Origin: Sepiola atlantica
Taxonomy: Eukaryota > Mollusca > Cephalopoda > Sepiida > Sepiolidae
Direction: 5' to 3'
DNA length: 64,000 nucleotides
NCBI GenBank assembly: GCA_963556195.1
Contig: OY744533.1
Coordinates: forward strand, 43,335,937-43,399,936
Shown here: positions 58,401-64,000 of the stretch, in pieces
Numbering within the stretch: position 1 is the first letter of the stretch
Layout of the letters: the number at the start of each line of letters is the position of its first letter
Notes under the pieces: model-generated
Database searches by the model: none
What the model saw: the letters and a program-made list of their open reading frames with translations, nothing else
What the model was told of the DNA's origin: nothing
Made by a program: the position numbers and the translations under genes

Positions 58401-58419
58401 TGGTTGATTAAATATTTGT

Positions 58420-58735
58420 CAAAAAAAAAGAGAAAAGAAAAGAAAAAAGAAAAGAGAAAAGAAAAAAAAGAGAAAAGAAAAAGAAAAGAGAAAAAAAAGA
58501 AAGAAAAAAGTGAGACCGAGAGAGAAACAAGGAAAGTGAGACCGAGAGAGAAAAAAGGAAAGTGAGAATGAGAGAGAAAAAAGGAAAGTGAGACCGAGAG
58601 AGAAAAAAGGAGTGTAAATGAGAGAGAAAAAAGGAAAGTGAGAACGAGAGAGAAAAAAGGAAAGTGAGAATGAGAGAGAAAAAAGGAAAGTGAGAACGAG
58701 AGAGAAAAAAAGTGAGAAAAGAGAAAGAACAGGAG
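58420..58735. repeat. Purine-rich minisatellite, 26-bp unit
   Basis: A (AAAAG)n-like tract (58420-58510) followed by about eight units of TGAGACCGAGAGAGAAAAAA plus GGAAAG with small variants. All G and A on the plus strand apart from single C and T positions, so H-DNA or triplex formation is possible. Minus-strand Ser/Phe/Leu frames here are artefacts. Confidence 0.92.
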
Positions 58736-59143
58736 GAGGCAAGTATTCGCTTTCAATCTTCCTGCTGCTATTACTACTTTTACAAATAGCTGTCAGTCAT
58801 CGTGTCGGGGAAGGAGAGGTATGTTGTTTAGAAATTTAGTATTTCAGTTAGGCATATTGGCATTTTTATTCAGAATTCGACAGAACATACATTTTAATGA
58901 AAAACCCGCACAATTACAAATTATCAAATATTTACATATTATACATAAAAATAATTCTGAAACTATCATCTATATGAAACTTAATGATCTACGTCGATAT
59001 ATCTTATCAATTTTGAGATATTCTTAGTTAAGTTTGATCGGTCATATCTTTGGTTCTAATGGTCATAAAAACACACATCATATGGCACTAGAACTATTCA
59101 TCTAGTTTTTAATAGTCTGTGAAATCTCAAGAATATCCAATCA

Positions 59144-59174
59144 ACTGTGCAGAGAATCAGATTCTCTGCACAGT
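59144..59174. repeat. Perfect 31-bp palindrome
   Basis: ACTGTGCAGAGAATC, one A, then GATTCTCTGCACAGT: 15-bp arms with a one-base centre. Confidence 0.95.
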
Positions 59175-59179
59175 CGGAG

Positions 59180-59461
59180 ATTTCCTCTGGTGTCAATTAT
59201 TTTTGACAAAGGGAAGTTTCTTTTCCCGAAATATTAAATTAATGATTTTTATAATCATCCGGACATCACACAAACAGCTAACACCACTCTTGCTGTTATG
59301 TAAGATTTTAAGAAAAAATAAATAGTAAGTCACATTTCGTATTCGATTTATTATTTTTGTTCCTTCCAGCTTACATCTTACCCGGACTTTGCATTGCCCA
59401 CAGCCTTTTAAAAACATACTACTACTATTCCCAGCAATGATTCAAGCAAACTACCATTCTC

Positions 59462-59511
<50 letters not shown>

Positions 59512-60690
59512 GGTATAATTCTGTGTTTTTAATAGATATATATTTGTAATAAAATTCCGAAAATATTATTCCTTCGGCAACCACGTGTTGTTTTGTTTAT
59601 AAAAACAATTCAGCACTTTCGTAATGTTCAACCACTCGTTTTTCTTAATTTTTTTACTGACCAATTTATTTTATTTTTTCGGAGTACAGTTACCTATCAT
59701 GTTGCTAGAGAATTCCGTGCTTTTTGGAATTTTTTTCAAATAATTTTTATTTTAGGAGGGGGGATCAGTTTCCTATATAAAATTAACGTAAACTGATCAC
59801 CCACTTTTTGACCATGTTGCATGTTTGTTCGTTGTTTAATAACAATTCGAATACTTTTTTATTCGATCGTTTAACGAAACTCTTTTGTAAAAAGTTCCCT
59901 AAAAATGACTTGTTTTTAATTTGTCAGAAGTTTAACAAAACGTTTTGTATATCTTCCAATATTAGAAAGAAAACAACCTTTTTTTGAATTCCTTATCCTA
60001 AAATTAGTCAAGTATACAAGTTTCAGGCTTGTATCTTTAATGGGTAACTTTTTACAAAAAGTTTGGTATGGTGTACATTTGACTCAGTTTTCTGCCCAAC
60101 TGCCAAATTGTGCCTCGGGCCATGTTTACATGCTAGAAATAAGGTTTTTATGGATGTACTAATGAAAAAAAAATTTTGCTTAATCCCTATGATGTTATGA
60201 ATCATAATAAGTTTCAATGTGTTAGCTGTTAAAATAAAATTTCTATGAACAGTCAACGTTGCTCTTCTGTATTGTTTCCGCACAATTTTTGTGATGGCAT
60301 GTGATTTACACTAATGGTTAAGACTGGATATATCTAAGAATTATTAATTCTATCTATATAATCTTTCTTTTAATGAACTATGGCATTATAAAGAGTTTTC
60401 ACTTATTTAAAGCTTTTATCTTCAGTTAAGTTGGCCTTTTGTTCAGTATCACACAAAACGCAATGTCTGACCAAATTTGAATGGCCATAACTCGAGTACT
60501 AATTGAGATACCAAGATAAATTTGGTATTTTTTTAAAATCTTGCAGCACTATATATGCATATATAAAAAGATTTTTGGTATATTGAAAAAAAAAAAATCA
60601 GTTTGGGATAGAGAAACGTTATACCGATAAGAGACCTGGCAGTCATGCAATTAGAATCCACAACTGAGAGTAGGCATGTGTGAACTCAAA
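59180..60690. other. Intronic sequence, no gene recognised
   Basis: Contains a TA microsatellite at 59463-59509 (about 23 units) and, at 59755-59805, a 45-bp imperfect palindrome (GGGATCAGTTTC to AACTGATCACCCA) that matches the tip of the foldback family D arm. Confidence 0.45.
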
Positions 60691-60725
60691 TTATGATTAC
60701 TGAGTGGATTTTAGCCAGTAATTTG

Positions 60726-61346
60726 TTAGCAACAATACTTATTGTTAATTACTTAGCAACAATGCTTATTGTTAATTACTTAGCAACAACGCTTATTGTT
60801 AATTACTTAGCAACAATGCTTATTGTTAATTACTTAGCAACAACGCTTATTGTTAATTACTTAGCAACAACGCTTATTGTTAATTACTTAGCAACAATGC
60901 TTATTGTTAATTACTTAGCAACAACGCTTATTGTTAATTACTTAGCAACAACGCTTATTGTTAATTACTTAGCAACAATGCTTATTGTTAATTACTTAGC
61001 AACAACGCTTATTGTTAATTACTTAGCAACAACGCTTATTGTTAATTACTTAGCAACAATGCTTATTGTTAATTACTTAGCAACAACGCTTATTGTTAAT
61101 TACTTAGCAACAACGCTTATTGTTAATTACTTAGCAACAACGCTTATTGTTAATTACTTAGCAACAACGCTTATTGTTAATTACTTAGCAACAACGCTTA
61201 TTGTTAATTACTTAGCAACAACGCTTATTGTTAATTACTTAGCAACAATGCTTATTGTTAATTACTTAGCAACAATACTTATTGTTAATTACTTAGCAAC
61301 AACGCTTATTGTTAATTACTTAGCAACAACGCTTATTGTTAATTTT
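60726..61346. repeat. 27-bp minisatellite, 23 units
   Basis: The unit TTAGCAACAACGCTTATTGT plus TAATTAC is repeated 23 times without indels. A C/T change (AACGCTT or AATGCTT) and rare AATACTT mark unit types. In the first half every third unit is the T type, which suggests an 81-bp higher-order unit. Because 27 is divisible by three, a plus-strand frame of 220 codons repeats LATTLIVNY; the minus strand has stops in each unit. Each unit can form the hairpin AACAAYGCTTATTGTT (six-base stem). Confidence 0.95.
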
Positions 61347-61499
61347 GTTAATTAGTTAATTAGCAAGTATGCATATTGTTAAGAGGCATTTCACAATGAT
61401 AACAATATTCAATTCTGCCCATAAATACAAATAGGAAAGGAAAGAAAATAACCTCCTCTAACATAAAATAACTAAATGTGCAATTTTTAAAAAAAATTC

Positions 61500-61545
61500 T
61501 TAACCCTTATCCTTGAGTGGCTTTTGGCCTTGATAAGTGGTGACA
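61500..61545 (+). repeat. LINE tail fragment
   Basis: CTTATCCTTGAGTGGCTTTT followed by GGCCTTG matches the end of the LINE fragment at 13765-13800. Confidence 0.5.
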
Positions 61546-61673
61546 AAAAAAATTCTGACCATCTTTCGATGATATTTCAGAAATAATGGATTTAATAATT
61601 TATACCTATACTTTTAGTTAAAAGCATAGAAAATATATAGGATCCCCCCCCCCCCCAAAAAAAAATGCAACCC

Positions 61674-61866
61674 ACTGATGGAATCATTAATAAAATCACA
61701 ATCTTTTCTGAAATCCAATCATATTTGGTACAAATAAACTTGTCCACCAAGTTTCAGTCGTGAAAGTCCAACAGTCTTTGTTTTATCGCCGGTATAGACT
61801 TAAGTTTATTTGTACACAATATGGTTGTATTGCAGAACGGATTGTGAATTTTATTATCGATTCCAT
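61674..61866. mobile_element. MITE made of two inverted ends of transposon family F
   Basis: Left end TGATGGAATCATTAATAAAA with TACAAATAAACTTG; right end the inverse, AGTTTATTTGTACACAATAT with AATTTTATTATCGATTCCA. The central part AGTTTCAGTCGTGAAAGTCC matches 35760-35780 next to the DDE transposase remnant, so this is a deletion derivative of that transposon. Confidence 0.75.
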
Positions 61867-61869
61867 GGA

Positions 61870-62240
61870 TGGCATTTGTCATCCTATAATTGTATAATAC
61901 AATTGTCGTGTAAACAAAAGAAAAGGTGGTCTGCATACTTACGAGCAGCCTCAACCGAAAAAGAAAATAGAAAAGCAGCAGGAGGGAGGATTTATTGCGA
62001 AGAAACAGAAATATTATCAACTTATGGATAGTTAGTTGGGAAGATAACAAAGTGGGTAATGGAGAGTTCTTTTGTTTTAGATTGGTTTCACAGTTGGTTA
62101 GTAGTATCATCAGTAAAGGAGAAAAAAACGAAAAGAGGGGAGGAATGAAAGAAGAAAGAAAAGTTGAAATGGGGGTCGTTATTGGAAAAAGGCTGGGGAC
62201 CACTGCTCTAGATAAATAAATAATTCACTGAAACGAATGC
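61870..62240. other. Intronic sequence, no gene recognised
   Basis: Purine-rich on the plus strand from 62110; no exon is supported. Confidence 0.35.
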
Positions 62241-62249
62241 ATATTGCTT

Positions 62250-63030
62250 CAGAGATGTGAGTGGCCAATGGCTAAAAAAGATGAAATCAAGATGAATTTC
62301 GCAACCTGGGAGGGTGCCACAGCCACTTTTGTGTGTAGGAGAGTGGCCATTATGACTAGAAATAGAAACCTTCTTTAACGAATCCCATCTCAATTTGTTA
62401 TTTACAATTGCATCTATTTGCCACAATTTAGCTTCATTTATAGTCCTTATTTACTTGCCTCCCCACTAGGACAGAGTTAGACACAAGGTCGGTTTTTAAT
62501 GTGGGGGAAATTAAGCTCCCCCAAAAGGGGAACTCTGGATTGAGACATGAATAAAAATTGCCTCAGTTTAGAAGAATCTCTCCCTAACTGATCGAGGACA
62601 GAAAAAATGAAGTGCTGTATCAGAACAGATACTACATTTTGCTCCTAGCCAAAAAAACAACTTCAATCAGTTTCAACTGAGAAAGTCAAAATTAAGAAAA
62701 AGACACTAGTGCATATGCGCGCGTGTGTGTGTGTGTGTGGGGGGGGGCATTGTTTGATGAAACAAAAGTTATCTAATTTCCTTACCCCCATCGTTTGTAG
62801 TCTTAGCTTTCACAGCAAAATTAACATTTTCAGTTTTCATAAATTGTTATAAGAGAGGAAAGAAAGACAAGAAGGAGAGAAGAAGAAGAGAGAAAAACAG
62901 AAAACGAGAAAGAGGAGGAAAAATAAAGAGAAAGAAAATCCAGCCAAATAAAAAACAAGTACGATTTCGTCCAAACAGCGATTTAAGCAGAAATACGTTT
63001 TTTCTGGATTTAACAAAAGCGAAGAACTCA
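62250..63030 (+). repeat. Repeat family A copy, with a family B fragment inside
   Basis: Starts GATGTGAGTGGCCAATGGCT and AGATGAATTTCGCAACCTGG. It is interrupted near 62448-62510 by TTATTTACTTGCCTCCCCAC, similar to the tail end of family B in reverse. It then continues with GTTTCAACTGAGAAAGTCAA, GTTTGATGAAACAAAAGTTA, a purine-rich tract and AGCGAAGAACTCACATCCCT. A TG microsatellite with a G run lies at 62722-62748. Confidence 0.7.
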
Positions 63031-63191
63031 CATCCCTGTTCAAATGAAATACATCAGGATATATGAAGGGAGTCAATTACTAAATAGCTTTGATCAGCCA
63101 CTAAATTAAGAAGATTATTCTGCAGTGATAAACCGAGATTTTTTTAATATGGAAGCAAGCATTAAAAGAAGATAAAAAGAATTTAACTTAC

Positions 63192-63277
63192 AGGTCGGAA
63201 TGCTCGGACTGGAACTGCAGTGGAATTTTTTTCTGAAAGATAACAGTCCCAAGTAAAATTCACTGGATCTTTCCAAT
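63192..63277 (-). CDS. L3MBTL3: L3MBTL-like exon 1 of those seen: start of the last MBT repeat
   Basis: Exon of 86 bp, acceptor CTTTCAG, donor GTAAGT. Two bases complete a split codon (probably Asp), then WKDPVNFTWDCYLSEKNSTA and VPVRAFRP follow. This is the N-terminal arm of the third MBT repeat: the F-W--YL-E---- AVP--AF pattern is shared by L3MBTL proteins. It ends in phase 0 and continues directly as RPPVCFECG in the exon at 57364. Earlier exons (SAM-distal linker, first two MBT repeats, N-terminus) are not in the remaining 720 bp of the window and must lie to the right. The intron between this and the next exon is 5.8 kb and carries the mariner relic and the 27-bp minisatellite. Confidence 0.94.
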
Positions 63278-63763
63278 CTGAAAGCGAAAAATGCACAATG
63301 CTCCTTAAAAGCATTCTGAGACGGTTAAAAAGGAAGAAATTGTTTTTTTGCTATTTTTTTTTTTTAATTTAAAAAATCCTTTTAGGTTGTTTGAAAAACA
63401 CTTGCCGAATTTCCAATTCACTTTTAAAAAGTAGATTAACATTAAGATTGCTATTTTTGCAGTATTTTATAATGTTTGCATCTATATAATAAAAGTGAAC
63501 GTACGTGTGTCCGGCTCACTTCAATAATCACGTATGCAACTTAATTTTTACGAGCAAAGAAAGGAAGGCTTAATCTTAATAAGTGGTAATAAAAAAAATA
63601 ATGGAAAGAATTTTTTTTCACTTTTAATAGACACAAAAGAATATTTTCTTGTTCTTAATGTTTTTTGCGACTGAATTAGAAATTAATCTACGAGTAAACA
63701 GATGCTTTATTTACAGATTCAGAGCGAACGGATTAGTTCATTTTTTTTAAGTAAAACTTATCT
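63278..63763. other. Intronic sequence, right of the first visible exon
   Basis: No further minus-strand exon is supported. TCTATATAATAAAAGTGAAC followed by GTACGTGTGTCCGGC at 63480-63520 looks like the start of a dispersed element. Confidence 0.45.
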
Positions 63764-64000
63764 CGCATACTTGTTTTTTTGTATAACTTTACTTGTGTAT
63801 TTGTTCATTAAATGCGATTTAACTTGGATTTTTTGTTGGTTTTTTTTTTTTGTAAAACTTTACTTGTGTATTTGTTCATTAAATGTGATTTAACTTGGAT
63901 ATTTGTTGGGTTTTTTTTTGTAAAACTTTACTTGTGTATTTGTTCATTAAATGCGATTTAACTTGGATTTTTTGTTGGTTTTTTTTTTTGTAAAACTTTA
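63764..64000. repeat. Tandem repeat of about 68-71 bp, runs past the window
   Basis: Units begin ACTTGTGTATTTGTTCATTA at 63791, 63862 and 63930, followed by AATGCGATTTAACTTGGAT and a T-rich tail with TTTGTTGG. Differences are mainly in T-run length. A fourth unit begins at the window edge, and a degenerate one precedes 63790. Confidence 0.9.

Larger units (their letters stand above)
33364..63277 (-). other. L3MBTL3: L3MBTL3-like Polycomb-group gene, 3' part (8 exons)
   Basis: Eight exons join in phase to give the C-terminal 420 residues plus stop. Order of domains, counting from the first whole codon in the window: last MBT repeat at about residues 8-102, CCHHC zinc finger 1 at 117-142, a polar linker, CCHHC zinc finger 2 at 194-218, an acidic and serine-rich linker at 232-262, a possible SUMO site at 279-282, and a SAM domain at about 350-415. 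Proteins of this family bind mono- and dimethylated lysines on histones through MBT repeats, act in the nucleus in chromatin compaction and repression, and self-associate through SAM. The final MBT repeat, the WEQHSKLLP motif before SAM and the SAM itself resemble L3MBTL3 most closely, as I remember it, but L3MBTL1 and L3MBTL4 are near relatives. Introns are 0.9-7.1 kb and full of repeats. The N-terminal half lies outside the window. Confidence 0.93.

Noticed and set aside
58394..58756. Ser/Phe/Leu-rich minus-strand frames of about 120 codons
   Set aside because: They come from the 26-bp purine minisatellite read in reverse.
60693..61355. 220-codon frame repeating LATTLIVNY as a membrane protein
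   Set aside because: It is the 27-bp minisatellite; there is no unique flanking coding sequence, and the frame ends as soon as the repeat ends.
61754..62203. 149-codon minus-strand frame
   Set aside because: Its C-terminal part is the inverted end of transposon family F and the rest is a pyrimidine-rich low-complexity stretch.

Overview
This is a eukaryotic, AT-rich, repeat-dense window. Introns have canonical GT-AG ends, there are no bacterial-type operons, and the repeats include Penelope-like, CR1/Jockey-like LINE, mariner/Tc1 and tRNA-derived SINE sequences. Together with a chromatin gene closely resembling animal L3MBTL proteins, this points to an invertebrate animal. A mollusc, possibly a cephalopod, is my best guess from the style of the repeats, but nothing in the window proves it.

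The one convincing protein-coding gene lies on the minus strand, from 63277 down to the stop at 33364. I could assemble eight consecutive exons (63192-63277, 57139-57364, 53718-53820, 46447-46605, 40560-40796, 37294-37346, 34384-34652, 33364-33495). All seven junctions have GT-AG ends and all reading phases agree. They give the C-terminal 420 residues of a lethal(3)malignant-brain-tumor-like protein (L3MBTL3-like): the last MBT repeat, two CCHHC zinc fingers rather than the single one I recall for vertebrate paralogs, an acidic linker with a possible SUMO site, and a C-terminal SAM domain. The first MBT repeats and the promoter lie beyond the right edge of the window.

Layout. 1-5985: a satellite of about 124 copies of a 48-bp monomer, with internal higher-order duplications. 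6000-19150: a graveyard of retroelements (LINE fragments on both strands, a Penelope-like element, inverted-repeat elements) and one possible orphan exon at 8388-8578. 19150-33360: dispersed repeats, foldback elements and microsatellites downstream of the L3MBTL-like gene, with one unexplained coding-like frame at 26173-26430. 33364-63277: the gene, whose introns carry a 55-bp satellite of 57 copies that look identical (43141-46275), several dead DDE transposases, a 2-kb foldback element with another foldback nested in it (54270-56303), and a 27-bp minisatellite (60726-61346). 63764-64000: a tandem repeat that runs off the window.

Most long open frames in the window are by-products of tandem repeats with periods divisible by three (48 bp, 27 bp) or of TA/TG microsatellites, and are not listed as genes. 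All copy numbers and boundaries were read by eye; dispersed repeat boundaries are approximate.
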